Shown in pieces: positions 1-8,211 of a stretch of DNA of 64,000 nucleotides (positions within the stretch are counted from its first letter, which is position 1; each line of letters begins with the position of its first letter). Source of the stretch: Methylophilaceae bacterium LSUCC0401 (GTDB lineage: Bacteria > Pseudomonadota > Gammaproteobacteria > Burkholderiales > Methylophilaceae); assembly GCA_024919035.1 (NCBI GenBank), contig CP103442.1, forward strand, positions 124,001-188,000. The letters run 5' to 3'. Both the position numbers and the translations under genes were made by a program. The notes beneath the pieces are model-generated. The model did no database searches. It saw only the letters and a program-made list of their open reading frames with translations, and was not told the DNA's origin.

Positions 1-456
1 GCAATGGGAGCAAACATAGGTGGACTGAAAGCCATATTTAAAGCAGGTTATAAGGAATATATTGTCGCTAGATCGAGTGATCAAAAATTAGACAAACAGA
101 CTAAAGACAGCGTGCGTCGCGCCATGCAAGTGGCTTATAATCGAGAACTCGATGCGCTTGAACGACATCTTCCTTTTCTTGCCAGCGTGGGCTCGGTCAG
201 TCCTTACATTGGATTATTTGGGACGGTTTGGGGCATTATGAATTCTTTTATCGGTCTTTCCAATGTTGCTCAATCAACACTGGCGCAAGTGGCCCCGGGA
301 ATTGCAGAGGCTTTAATTGCCACAGCCATCGGACTCTTTGCAGCAATTCCAGCGGTGATAGCATACAATCGATTTGCAGCTAAAGTGGATAGACTTGCCA
401 TTCGCTATGAAAGCTTTATGGAGGAATTTATCAACAACGTGGATAGACGATCTTGA
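1..456 (+). CDS. tolQ: Tol-Pal system protein TolQ (5' end cut off)
   Basis: This is the C-terminal two thirds of TolQ, the inner-membrane proton-channel subunit that with TolR energises TolA for outer-membrane constriction at division. About 152 codons are present against roughly 220-230 in the family, and the frame is open at base 1, so the gene begins upstream. The MotA/ExbB-type core is visible: a cytoplasmic segment, then the helix around SVSPYIGLFGTVWGIM and a second one around GIAEALIATAIGLFAAIPAV. The neighbours tolR, tolA, tolB, pal and cpoB confirm TolQ over ExbB. Its stop codon overlaps the tolR start. Confidence 0.95.
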   Translation, partial: AMGANIGGLKAIFKAGYKEYIVARSSDQKLDKQTKDSVRRAMQVAYNRELDALERHLPFLASVGSVSPYIGLFGTVWGIMNSFIGLSNVAQSTLAQVAPGIAEALIATAIGLFAAIPAVIAYNRFAAKVDRLAIRYESFMEEFINNVDRRS

Positions 457-842
457 TGAAAAAACGACGCCTAATGAATAACATCAATGTGGTGCCATAC
501 ATTGATGTGATGTTAGTGTTGTTGGTCATTTTTATGGTCACAGCGCCGATGACCAACCCTGGAGTGGTGGAGCTTCCCCGTGTTGGGCAAGATTTAAAAC
601 AACAAGGGTCCCCCATTACCATTTCGGTGAAGAAAAATGGCAACATTGAGATGGAGGGCAAGGAAATAAAAACGGATGAATTATTAATCCAGTTGAATCA
701 AGCCATTGAGAAAAATCCTGAACAATCGGTAGTGATCGCTGCTGATAAAAAAACACAATATGAAAACGTTATCACCATCATGGATTTATTAAAACAAAAT
801 AAAATTCATAAAGTGGGTTTACTGCTAAAGCCTGAAAAATAG
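456..842 (+). CDS. tolR: Tol-Pal system protein TolR
   Basis: ExbD/TolR-family inner-membrane protein that forms the TolQ-TolR motor. It has a short basic cytoplasmic N-terminus, one membrane helix at about residues 12-33 holding the proton-path aspartate (VPYIDVMLVLLVIF), then a periplasmic domain of about 95 residues. Length (128 aa) is slightly below the usual 135-150. The ATG at 456 overlaps the tolQ stop (TGATG arrangement), which suggests translational coupling. A TTG at 453 would add one residue. Confidence 0.93.
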   Translation: MKKRRLMNNINVVPYIDVMLVLLVIFMVTAPMTNPGVVELPRVGQDLKQQGSPITISVKKNGNIEMEGKEIKTDELLIQLNQAIEKNPEQSVVIAADKKTQYENVITIMDLLKQNKIHKVGLLLKPEK

Positions 843-851
843 CGAATTAAA

Positions 852-1679
852 ATGGATTTAGACGCAAAAATTAATCTTCAATCCAATCTATTTTCATTGC
901 TGATTCATTTAACAATTCTCCTGGTGATGATTGTAACCGTTCAGTGGGCACCCAAATATCCTTACTTTGCAGAAGTGGAGTTATGGGAAGCAATACCGAC
1001 GGTGAAAGAGCAAGCCAAAGCCCCTCCAAAATCAAAAGCTAATCCTGCTCAAAAAATAGAAATAGAGAAAGCTCCAACAAAGTCCTTAGAAAAAAATCAA
1101 GATGATCAAGCTGAGATTAATTTGAAGCAAAAAAAAGCAAAGGAGATTGCAGAACAAAAGAAAAAAGAACAAATTAAGAAAGTCCAACAGGAGCTATTAA
1201 AGCAGGAGCAAATTAAACAACTGCAACAACAATTAATGCAGGAAGAGAAGTTAGACAGATTGAAAGAAGAGCTGCTCGAGCAAGAGCTGAAGGTGGCTGA
1301 TCAGAAAATTGTTTCTCAAGACAAGAAAAAAACAGAAAGAATTGCCATTGAAGCTGATCAAGATGTAGAAGCAGGAAAAAACAAATCAGAAATTGATAAA
1401 TATAAAGCTTTGATTCAACAAAAAATTCAGCAGAATGTGAATAATAATTTGTGTGGTTTGGATTATTTAAGTTTATCTTTTGAAATTACCTTACTGCCCT
1501 CTGGAGAATTACTCAATGATCCGGTTTTGAAGGAAACCAGTAAAAATTTAAGTTGTGATGAAGCTGTGGAGAGAGCTATTTATCAATCGGAACCCCTACC
1601 AGTTCCAACAGACCCAAAATTATTTGCTAAACTCAAAAAAATTAAATTAAAATTCTATCCAAATGGACAACCACAATGA
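852..1679 (+). CDS. tolA: Tol-Pal system protein TolA
   Basis: TolA spans the periplasm and couples the TolQR motor to TolB and Pal. The three expected parts are visible: an N-terminal membrane helix (about residues 13-32), a long Lys/Glu/Gln-rich helical coiled coil (about 55-175), and a compact C-terminal domain (about 185-275). The C-terminal domain carries two cysteines (NLCGLDYL and NLSCDEAV), consistent with the disulfide known in TolA domain III. Primary sequence is poorly conserved, so the call rests on architecture and operon position. The stop overlaps the tolB start (ATGA). Confidence 0.9.
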   Translation: MDLDAKINLQSNLFSLLIHLTILLVMIVTVQWAPKYPYFAEVELWEAIPTVKEQAKAPPKSKANPAQKIEIEKAPTKSLEKNQDDQAEINLKQKKAKEIAEQKKKEQIKKVQQELLKQEQIKQLQQQLMQEEKLDRLKEELLEQELKVADQKIVSQDKKKTERIAIEADQDVEAGKNKSEIDKYKALIQQKIQQNVNNNLCGLDYLSLSFEITLLPSGELLNDPVLKETSKNLSCDEAVERAIYQSEPLPVPTDPKLFAKLKKIKLKFYPNGQPQ

Positions 1680-2956
1680 AATCTTTAACTAAAACCTTAT
1701 TTTTAATTTTATTTTTATTGCAAACTGTCCATGCGATCGAGGTGATTGATATCTTAGGCGGAAAAGCAAATGAGTTGGCAGTTGCTGTAATTCCTTTTTC
1801 TGACGACGATGCCGATAATGAAAAAAATCAAATTCACAATGTGATCAAGTCTGATTTATCTCGATCCGGTTTTTTTAGAATCATCAAAACGGAGGGTGTT
1901 AAATCCTTACCTGCGAATTCTGATCAAGTTGATTATACCTTTTGGTCAGGACTGAAAGCTGAATTATTGGTGATTGGACGCGTGGAAAAAAATGATCAGC
2001 AAATCAAAGTGACCTATGATCTTATCGATGTATTTAAAGAAAAGTTGATTATCTCAACCGAATATAACGGTTCATTAAAACAGGCAAGGCAAATCGGTCA
2101 TCAAATCTCAAATGTGATCTACGAAAAAATTACCGGAACTCCGGGTGTGTTTCATACGAAAATTGGTTATGTTCAAAAAGTAAACAATAATAAATTTCAC
2201 TTGAATGTTTCAGATATGGATGGGTTTAATCCAAAGTCAGTGGTAATTTCAAATCAGCCAATTATTTCAACGCGTTGGTCACCGGATGGAGAAAAAATTG
2301 CCTATGTTTCTTTTGAGAAGAAAAAACCTGTTATTTTTGTGCAAAATCTTAAAACAGGTGACAGGAAATTAGTTGCTAATTTTAAAGGAAATAACAGTTC
2401 ACCAGCATGGTCTCCCGACAGTAAAAAATTAGCCATTGTTCTCACCTACAATGCATTTTCTCAAATCTATGTCATGGATGTGGATGGAGGTAATGTTCAG
2501 CAATTAATGAGAAGTCGTTCCATTGATACTGAACCGGTGTGGGCGCCTGATGGTAAATCAATTTTCTTTGTTTCCGATCGGGGCGGTGGCCCGCAAATTT
2601 ATACCATTGATTTGGCTACCGAGCAGGTGAGACGAGTAACCTTTGAAGGCAAATACAATGTGAGTCCGCGATTATCGCCCGATGGAAAATTATTAACGTT
2701 TATCACCAACGATAATGGATCATATAAAGTTGCGGTACAAAATTTAGTATCAAATCAAGTGATGCGTTTAACCAAAGGCAAAAATGATGAGGCACCTGTT
2801 TTCAGTCCGAATGGACATATGGTATTATATACAGTGAAAGAATCTGATAAAGTAACTGCGTTAAAAACAGTGTCTTTAAATGGATTTAAACAACTGTTAA
2901 TTGATACAGGGCCATTGAGTAATCAAGAAGCCACTTGGTCACCGATTGATTTTTAA
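1676..2956 (+). CDS. tolB: Tol-Pal system beta-propeller protein TolB
   Basis: Periplasmic TolB, which binds Pal and TolA. A signal peptide covers about residues 1-20. It is followed by the N-terminal alpha/beta domain (DILGGKANELAVAVIPF) and a six-bladed propeller of TolB/PD40 repeats, seen as repeated W(S/A)P-DG/DS-K motifs such as RWSPDGEKIAYVS, AWSPDSKKLA, VWAPDGKSIFFVSDRGG and RLSPDGKLLTF. The 426 aa length is normal for the family. Start overlaps the tolA stop by 4 bp. Confidence 0.96.
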   Translation: MKSLTKTLFLILFLLQTVHAIEVIDILGGKANELAVAVIPFSDDDADNEKNQIHNVIKSDLSRSGFFRIIKTEGVKSLPANSDQVDYTFWSGLKAELLVIGRVEKNDQQIKVTYDLIDVFKEKLIISTEYNGSLKQARQIGHQISNVIYEKITGTPGVFHTKIGYVQKVNNNKFHLNVSDMDGFNPKSVVISNQPIISTRWSPDGEKIAYVSFEKKKPVIFVQNLKTGDRKLVANFKGNNSSPAWSPDSKKLAIVLTYNAFSQIYVMDVDGGNVQQLMRSRSIDTEPVWAPDGKSIFFVSDRGGGPQIYTIDLATEQVRRVTFEGKYNVSPRLSPDGKLLTFITNDNGSYKVAVQNLVSNQVMRLTKGKNDEAPVFSPNGHMVLYTVKESDKVTALKTVSLNGFKQLLIDTGPLSNQEATWSPIDF

Positions 2957-2974
2957 TGAAAGGAAATTAAATCA

Positions 2975-3469
2975 ATGAACAAACTTTTTTATGCAGGTTT
3001 TGCTTTTGCCGTATTAGCTGGCTGTAGTTCGACTCCGCTGAATGATGCAAATGCCCCTTCTGATGCAAAAGCGGGCGCAGCATCAGGTTCAGAAAGTGGC
3101 GAGTTGAGTTTAGATAAACTAAGATCTGATAGTTTGCTTACACAAAGAAGTATCTATTTTGATTTTGATAAATTTGAAGTCAAACCAGAGTATCTTGATG
3201 TTGTGAATGCGCATGCTCGATATGCTGCAGACCATCCAGCAGCAAAAATGACCCTTAAAGGTCATGCAGATTATCGCGGATCTCATGAATATAACTTAGC
3301 CCTTGGACAAAAACGATCAGTTTCTGTAAAAGATGTGATGAACACATCAGGCGCTAATGATTCACAAATTGAAACAGTGAGTTATGGTGAAGAAGAAGCT
3401 AATCAAAACTGCCAAGGGAAGGAATGTGATCAGGACAGAAGAGTAGATATAAGCTACGAAGTAGAATAA
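2975..3469 (+). CDS. pal: Peptidoglycan-associated lipoprotein Pal
   Basis: Outer-membrane lipoprotein that anchors the envelope to peptidoglycan and partners with TolB and TolA. The signal peptide ends in a lipobox (AVLAGC), putting the lipidated Cys near residue 17. A flexible Ala/Ser/Asp linker follows, then an OmpA-like domain from about residue 55 with IYFDFDKFEV, LKGHADYRGSHEYNLALGQKR and a C-terminal DRRVDI, the conserved residues that bind diaminopimelate. An AAAGGAAA ribosome site precedes the start. Confidence 0.96.
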   Translation: MNKLFYAGFAFAVLAGCSSTPLNDANAPSDAKAGAASGSESGELSLDKLRSDSLLTQRSIYFDFDKFEVKPEYLDVVNAHARYAADHPAAKMTLKGHADYRGSHEYNLALGQKRSVSVKDVMNTSGANDSQIETVSYGEEEANQNCQGKECDQDRRVDISYEVE

Positions 3470-3488
3470 GGCTATATAGATTGCTTTC

Positions 3489-4439
3489 ATGAAAAGAATA
3501 TTATGGGCTGGTTTATTGATTTTAAGTTTTAATTCATTTGCCTTTCTTGAGGACGATGAAGCGAGAAAAAAAATTAATGACCTGCAAAACCAGCTCAATT
3601 CTTTAAAAACAGAAAAGCTTGTCAATTTAGAAGCTCAAATCACTGACCTTCAGCAAGTCCTCCAAGGGGGAAGCCTGCAGCAATTTAACAATAAAATTAA
3701 TGAAATTTTTGATGACCTTGCCAAGCTCAGGGGTGATGTTGAGGTTCTGCAATTTGGTCTCCAGAGTTTTGAAGATCGCCAAAAACTAAATTATCAAGAT
3801 ATTGAAAGTCGTTTTGAAAAATTAGAACAACAACTCGAGCTATTGCAAGAGCAGCCAAAAAAACAACAGGATGTTATTCAAGATAATCCAAAAGAGCTTG
3901 ATCAGGACCCAATTAATAATGTCGATCAAAATGTTGTGCAAGCTGTTCAAAATGATATCAATCAAGAGTTATTGGATGAAGAGAAGGTGTCATCAACCAG
4001 TCAAACTAAAAAAAACGTTGTTGAGAATAAACTTCCTCCTCTGATAGATGAAGAGCAGGCAATGAATATGTTCAACGATGCGGAAGGGTTGATGCGCTCA
4101 ACTAAGTATAAAGAGGCTTTTGAATTATTTGATCGATTTATCACAACCTATCCGAAATCGCAACGATTGGTGGAGGCAAAAAAGAATATTGGGTTTATTC
4201 AATTTGCACTCAAAAACTACAATGCCTCGTTGAAAACTTATGAAAAATTAATTCAAAATCACCCAGATCATGAGTTGATGCCAGAAATCCTGTATGGAAA
4301 AGCAAACACGGAAATTCAGTTAACGCGAATAACAAAAGCAAAACAAACTTTAAGAAAAATTATCAAAGATTATCCAAACGCATCAATTATTGAAAGTGCC
4401 AAAAAAAGATTAAAAGCACTGGAATCCATCAAGCTCTAA
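3489..4439 (+). CDS. cpoB: Cell division coordinator CpoB (YbgF)
   Basis: Last gene of the Tol-Pal operon. CpoB is a periplasmic protein that links Tol action to septal peptidoglycan synthesis. The sequence shows a signal peptide (about 1-18), an N-terminal coiled coil for trimerisation (about 25-125), a Gln/Asn/Glu-rich linker, then TPR-like repeats (about 190-316) such as AFELFDRFITTYPKSQRLVEA and SLKTYEKLIQNHPDHELMPE. The C-terminal pattern KQTLRKIIKDYPNASIIESA matches the family ending. Length (316 aa) is a little long because of the linker. Confidence 0.92.
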   Translation: MKRILWAGLLILSFNSFAFLEDDEARKKINDLQNQLNSLKTEKLVNLEAQITDLQQVLQGGSLQQFNNKINEIFDDLAKLRGDVEVLQFGLQSFEDRQKLNYQDIESRFEKLEQQLELLQEQPKKQQDVIQDNPKELDQDPINNVDQNVVQAVQNDINQELLDEEKVSSTSQTKKNVVENKLPPLIDEEQAMNMFNDAEGLMRSTKYKEAFELFDRFITTYPKSQRLVEAKKNIGFIQFALKNYNASLKTYEKLIQNHPDHELMPEILYGKANTEIQLTRITKAKQTLRKIIKDYPNASIIESAKKRLKALESIKL

Positions 4440-4448
4440 TCAACGTCA

Positions 4449-5087
4449 ATGAAAACAATCAGAATCAATGAAATCTTCTATTCGATTCAGGGAGAATCTT
4501 CGAGAATTGGTTTTCCAACAGTTTTTATCAGATTGACGGGTTGCCCCATGCGATGTACCTATTGCGATACTGCTTATGCCTTTCATCAGGGCAATCAACA
4601 GGAGATTGATGCGATCATTAATCAGGTTCAACAATATCCCACAAAATTTGTAACCGTAACTGGCGGCGAACCCTTGGCGCAAAAAAATTGTCTTGATTTA
4701 TTGGATCAACTTTGTGACCTAGATTATGAGGTGTCTTTAGAAACAGGAGGCGGGATAGATATCTCTCCCGTAAACGCAAAAGTAAAAATTATTTTGGACA
4801 TAAAAACACCTAAATCAGGGGAGGCTGAGAATAATTTTTGGCCTAATTTAAAACAAATTAAACCGATGGATGAAATTAAATTTGTCGTTGCAGATCAAGA
4901 AGATTTTGAGTGGGCAATACAAACAATGCACGAGCACCAACTGGATCAGAAAAAAATACTTTTTTCACCAGTTTATAATCAGCTTGAGGGTGAATTACTT
5001 GCCAAGTGGATTTTAGATCATGGGATAGAAGCTCGACTTCAATTGCAACTGCATAAAATATTATGGGGTGAAAAACAAGGTGTCTAA
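4449..5087 (+). CDS. queE: 7-carboxy-7-deazaguanine synthase QueE
   Basis: Radical SAM enzyme that turns 6-carboxytetrahydropterin into 7-carboxy-7-deazaguanine on the route to queuosine in tRNA. The cluster motif is visible as GCPMRCTYCDT (CxxxCxxC), next to the N-terminal FYSIQGESSRIGFPTVFIRL and the SAM-contact VTGGEPL. The 212 aa length is typical of the short proteobacterial type. It lies 10 bp after cpoB and overlaps queC, the next enzyme of the pathway. Confidence 0.95.
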   Translation: MKTIRINEIFYSIQGESSRIGFPTVFIRLTGCPMRCTYCDTAYAFHQGNQQEIDAIINQVQQYPTKFVTVTGGEPLAQKNCLDLLDQLCDLDYEVSLETGGGIDISPVNAKVKIILDIKTPKSGEAENNFWPNLKQIKPMDEIKFVVADQEDFEWAIQTMHEHQLDQKKILFSPVYNQLEGELLAKWILDHGIEARLQLQLHKILWGEKQGV

Positions 5088-5751
5088 GAAAGCCATTATT
5101 TTACTCTCAGGCGGTTTGGATTCATTAACGACATTGGCGATTGCAAAACAACAAGGATTTAAATGCTATGCCTTGCATGTCATATATGGGCAACGACATG
5201 CCTCTGAAACTCATGCAGCAAAAAAAATTGCAGATTTTCATCAAGTTGAATCTTTTAGACAGATCAATATTGATATGAGCTGGCTGAAGTCATCAGCTTT
5301 AACCAACCATTCGCTCACAATCCCAGAACAAAGAACCGATGGCATTCCGGTCACCTACGTGCCTGCTAGAAATACAATTATGATGTCGTTAGCTCTCGCT
5401 TGGGCTGAAACGGTTGAAGCAAATGATGTATTTTTGGGCGTCAATGCTGTTGACTATTCCGGCTACCCCGATTGTCGACCTGAATACATCAAGGCCTATG
5501 AAACAATGGTCAATTTAGGCATTAAAAGTGCTGTCGAGGGCGAACCATTTCATATCCACACCCCTTTAATTCAGCTCTCAAAAGAGGATATTATTCTTAA
5601 AGGTTTAATGTTGGGAGTTGATTACTCGATGAGTGTCTCATGTTATCAGGCAGATGCTGATGGGCGAGCCTGTGGTAAATGTGATTCATGCGACTTAAGG
5701 CAAAAGGGTTTTGAAAAAGCAGGAGTTAAAGATCCTACTTTGTACAGATAA
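5080..5751 (+). CDS. queC: 7-cyano-7-deazaguanine synthase QueC
   Basis: ATP-dependent enzyme that converts 7-carboxy-7-deazaguanine to preQ0 in queuosine synthesis. The PP-loop motif LLSGGLDSLTTLA is at the N-terminus, and a zinc site is at the C-terminus (SCYQADADGRACGKCDSCDLR, four Cys). The start is taken as the GTG at 5080, giving MSKKAIILLSGG, which matches the usual family beginning; an in-frame GTG at 5068 would add four residues. Both overlap the end of queE, consistent with coupling. Confidence 0.94.
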   Translation: MSKKAIILLSGGLDSLTTLAIAKQQGFKCYALHVIYGQRHASETHAAKKIADFHQVESFRQINIDMSWLKSSALTNHSLTIPEQRTDGIPVTYVPARNTIMMSLALAWAETVEANDVFLGVNAVDYSGYPDCRPEYIKAYETMVNLGIKSAVEGEPFHIHTPLIQLSKEDIILKGLMLGVDYSMSVSCYQADADGRACGKCDSCDLRQKGFEKAGVKDPTLYR

Positions 5752-5764
5752 AATGACGAAACAC

Positions 5765-5794
5765 TTGCCAAAATACCCAAAAATAGCGTAAAAT
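5765..5794 (+). promoter_or_regulatory. Sigma-70 type promoter for rpsP operon
   Basis: TTGCCA at 5765-5770 and TAAAAT at 5789-5794 are separated by 18 bp. This is a good housekeeping -35/-10 pair about 37 bp before the rpsP start codon, in the 80-bp gap between queC and the ribosomal protein operon. Confidence 0.7.
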
Positions 5795-5831
5795 CCACCC
5801 CTTTTCTGTATAAAATTTTTAGAGATTATTT

Positions 5832-6326
5832 ATGGTAATTATTAGACTATCAAGAAGTGGTTCAAAACAAAAACCTTACTACAATGTAGTGGTGCAAGAT
5901 TCCAGAAAACGCAGAGATGGACGGTTTATTGAGCGCGTAGGTTTTTATAACCCTATGGCGCAATCTGGCTCTGAAACAATTCGTCTCAATGAAGAGCGTA
6001 TCGCGTATTGGAAAGGCCATGGAGCTCAAATTTCTGAGACTATGACACGAATTATAAAATTACAAGCTAAAGGTCCTGCTGGGCTTGAAGCAATGAAACA
6101 AAAAGATGCAAAAAAAGCTGAAGCTAAAAAGGCTAAAAAAGAAGCTGAAAAAGCAGCATCGGCTGAACCAGTAGCTGAAGAGGCTGCTGCTCCTGCTGAA
6201 GAGGCTGCTGCTCCTGCTGAAGAGGCTGCTGCTCCTGCTGAAGAGGCTGCTGCTCCTGCTGAAGAGGCTGCTGCTCCTGCTGAAGAGGCTGCTGCTCCTG
6301 CTGAAGAGGCTCCAAAAGAAGACTAA
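5832..6326 (+). CDS. rpsP: 30S ribosomal protein S16 with repeat-built C-terminal tail
   Basis: S16 assembles early into the 30S body. The canonical domain covers about residues 1-80 ([45 protein letters not shown]). The family is usually 80-90 aa; here the protein is 164 aa because a Lys/Ala-rich stretch and then an acidic Ala/Pro/Glu tail are added. The tail is six exact copies of EEAAAPA encoded by a perfect 21-bp tandem repeat (6177-6302). Operon order rpsP-rimM-trmD-rplS is the bacterial standard. The tail is unlikely to be needed for folding of S16; its role is unknown. Confidence 0.97.
   Translation: MVIIRLSRSGSKQKPYYNVVVQDSRKRRDGRFIERVGFYNPMAQSGSETIRLNEERIAYWKGHGAQISETMTRIIKLQAKGPAGLEAMKQKDAKKAEAKKAKKEAEKAASAEPVAEEAAAPAEEAAAPAEEAAAPAEEAAAPAEEAAAPAEEAAAPAEEAPKED
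6177..6311 (+). repeat. 21-bp tandem repeat inside rpsP
   Basis: Six exact copies of a 21-bp unit (GAAGAGGCTGCTGCTCCTGCT) run from 6177 to 6302, followed by a 9-bp partial copy. The unit is a multiple of three, so copy-number change keeps the reading frame. It is far more GC-rich than the surrounding DNA. Confidence 0.97.
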
Positions 6327-6329
6327 TTT

Positions 6330-6827
6330 TTGGAAAACCTTGTCATCATAGGGAAAATTATTTCAGCCTATGGGATTAAGGGTTGGGTCAAAATAAGACC
6401 CTTCACGGAAACAGCTAAAAGTTTTATACAGTACAAAAAGCAATTTTTGTCTAAAAACCAAAAAGACTGGAATTGCATACAAATTGAAAAAATGAAAATT
6501 CAGGGTCAGGACGTAGTTGCTGATCTTGGGTTTGAAAATCGTGACCAGGCAATTGAGAGTAAAGGTCAGATTCTTGCAGTTGATAGACAACAATTGCCAC
6601 AGTTGGAAGAAAATGAATATTACTGGGATGATTTGATAGGCTTAAATGTCTATGACTTGCAACACAATGATCTCGGAAAAGTGATTGAGTTAATTGAAAC
6701 CGGAGCTAATGATGTTCTGGTTGTTTCGGGAGAAAAAGAAAGGTTAATACCTTATATACCCCAAGTTATTGTCAAGATTGACTTAACAGAGAAAAGAATA
6801 GATGTAGATTGGGATAAAGAGTTTTAG
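6330..6827 (+). CDS. rimM: Ribosome maturation factor RimM
   Basis: RimM helps assemble the head of the 30S subunit and binds S19. The N-terminal domain starts with IIGKIISAYGIKGWVKI, and the C-terminal PRC-barrel contains YYWDDLIGLNVYD and LIPYIPQVIVKIDLTEKRI. Length (165 aa) is normal. The start is TTG at 6330, only 3 bp after rpsP; no other start fits the conserved N-terminus. The stop abuts the trmD ATG. Confidence 0.95.
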   Translation: MENLVIIGKIISAYGIKGWVKIRPFTETAKSFIQYKKQFLSKNQKDWNCIQIEKMKIQGQDVVADLGFENRDQAIESKGQILAVDRQQLPQLEENEYYWDDLIGLNVYDLQHNDLGKVIELIETGANDVLVVSGEKERLIPYIPQVIVKIDLTEKRIDVDWDKEF

Positions 6828-7601
6828 ATGCTTACATTTAACATTGTCTCCCTAATGCCGCAGATGTTTGAAATTTTAAAAATGGATGGGGTCGTTAGTC
6901 GAGCGTTAAATGAGCAAAAATTAAAATTAGATTTATGGAATCCTCGGGATTTTGTTCTGGATGCCCATAACACGATAGATGATAGGCCTTATGGCGGCGG
7001 ACCTGGAATGGTCATGATGATTGAGCCCTTGGTAGATACTCTTGAGGAAATCCAAAAGAGTTTGGCTAAGGCAAATAAAGGTAATTCTAAAGTGATTTAC
7101 TTAAGTCCAAAAGGACAGACTTTGAGTCATAAAAAATCTTTAGAATTGTCGAAAGAAAAAAATTTAATATTGATCTCAGGTCGATACGAGGGTATTGATC
7201 AAAGGTTTATAGATCAATATGTTGATGAAGAAATCTCGATTGGTGATTTTGTAACAACAGGCGGTGAATTGCCAGCGATGGTTCTAGTGGATGCAGTGTC
7301 TCGGTTAATTCCGGGGGTTTTGAATAAAGCTGAGTCATACCAAGAAGACTCATTTTTTGAAGGACTTTTAGACCACTGCCACTATACAAGACCTGAGATT
7401 TTTAAAGATTTAAAAGTGCCAGAGGTTTTATTATCTGGAGATCATAAGAAGATAGCTAAGTGGAGAAAAAAAAACGCTTTGCTTGAAACTTTTAAAAAAA
7501 GACCTGATTTAATTAATAATCGGGAATTAACAATAGAGGAGTCTCGGCTGCTACAAGAAGCATTAAAAGAGCAGGAACAAGACTTAAATAAAAGGAAATA
7601 G
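6828..7601 (+). CDS. trmD: tRNA (guanine-N1-)-methyltransferase TrmD
   Basis: SPOUT-class methyltransferase that makes m1G37 in tRNAs reading CNN codons, preventing +1 frameshifting. The trefoil-knot motifs are clear: [55 protein letters not shown] and the downstream YTRPE. The 257 aa length is typical. It begins directly after the rimM stop. Confidence 0.97.
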   Translation: MLTFNIVSLMPQMFEILKMDGVVSRALNEQKLKLDLWNPRDFVLDAHNTIDDRPYGGGPGMVMMIEPLVDTLEEIQKSLAKANKGNSKVIYLSPKGQTLSHKKSLELSKEKNLILISGRYEGIDQRFIDQYVDEEISIGDFVTTGGELPAMVLVDAVSRLIPGVLNKAESYQEDSFFEGLLDHCHYTRPEIFKDLKVPEVLLSGDHKKIAKWRKKNALLETFKKRPDLINNRELTIEESRLLQEALKEQEQDLNKRK

Positions 7602-7603
7602 TT

Positions 7604-8149
7604 ATGAAAAATATTATTCAAACCATAGAAAATGAAGAAATCGCACGTTTAGGTAAAAAAATACCTAAATTTGCACCAGGCGATACAGTCGCAGTAGGTG
7701 TGAACGTGGTCGAGGGCGATCGAAAAAGAGTACAGATTTTTGAGGGCGTGGTTATTGCTAGAAAAAATCGTGGATTAAATTCCTCCTTCATTGTCAGAAA
7801 AATTTCATCGGGTGAGGGTGTAGAAAGAACCTTTCAGCTTCATTCCCCATTAATAGATACGATCGAAGTGAAGCGCCGTGGTAATGTGAGAAGAGCAAAG
7901 CTGTTCTATCTTCGTGAGCGTTCTGGAAAATCTGCGAGAATTAAAGAAAGACTTAAAATGCGTGACTCAGATTCACAATTCGAGGACATTCCAGTCGTTG
8001 AAGCAGCGCCAGCTGAACAAGCGCCAGCAGCAGAAGCAGCGCCAGCTGAACAAGCGCCAGCAGCAGAAGTTCCAGCAGCAGAAGTTCCAGCAGCAGAAGC
8101 TCCAGCAGCAGAAGCTCCAGCAGCAGAAGATAAAAAAGACGCTGAATAA
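7604..8149 (+). CDS. rplS: 50S ribosomal protein L19 with repeat-built C-terminal tail
   Basis: L19 lies at the 30S-50S interface. The normal domain is about residues 1-115 ([73 protein letters not shown]). The usual length is 115-125 aa; here it is 181 aa. The extra 60 residues are Ala/Pro/Glu/Gln-rich and encoded by tandem repeats at 8000-8125. Start ATG 7604 follows AAAGGAAA just inside the end of trmD. A strong terminator follows, closing the operon. Confidence 0.97.
   Translation: MKNIIQTIENEEIARLGKKIPKFAPGDTVAVGVNVVEGDRKRVQIFEGVVIARKNRGLNSSFIVRKISSGEGVERTFQLHSPLIDTIEVKRRGNVRRAKLFYLRERSGKSARIKERLKMRDSDSQFEDIPVVEAAPAEQAPAAEAAPAEQAPAAEVPAAEVPAAEAPAAEAPAAEDKKDAE
8000..8125 (+). repeat. Nested tandem repeats inside rplS
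   Basis: A 33-bp unit occurs twice without change (8000-8032, 8033-8065). It is followed by four copies of a 15-bp unit of the form GAAGNTCCAGCAGCA (8066-8125; two with GTT, two with GCT). All units are multiples of three and keep the frame. Confidence 0.95.
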
Positions 8150-8167
8150 TAAGTTAAGACATACCCT

Positions 8168-8194
8168 AAAAGCCCCTTTAAAGGGGCTTTTTTT
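8168..8194 (+). terminator. Rho-independent terminator after rplS
   Basis: The stem AAAGCCCCTT / AAGGGGCTTT with a TA loop is followed by a T run. It lies 19 bp after the rplS stop and ends the rpsP-rplS operon. Confidence 0.9.
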
Positions 8195-8211
8195 ATGTCA
8201 TAATTTGTTGA

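Noticed and set aside
6133-6315. Minus-strand frame of Gln/Leu/Pro repeats opposite rpsP
   Set aside because: It is only the complement of the 21-bp tandem repeat in a real gene.
6177-8125. CRISPR-like reading of the repeat arrays
   Set aside because: Repeats are contiguous, in frame and inside ribosomal protein genes; there are no spacers and no cas genes.
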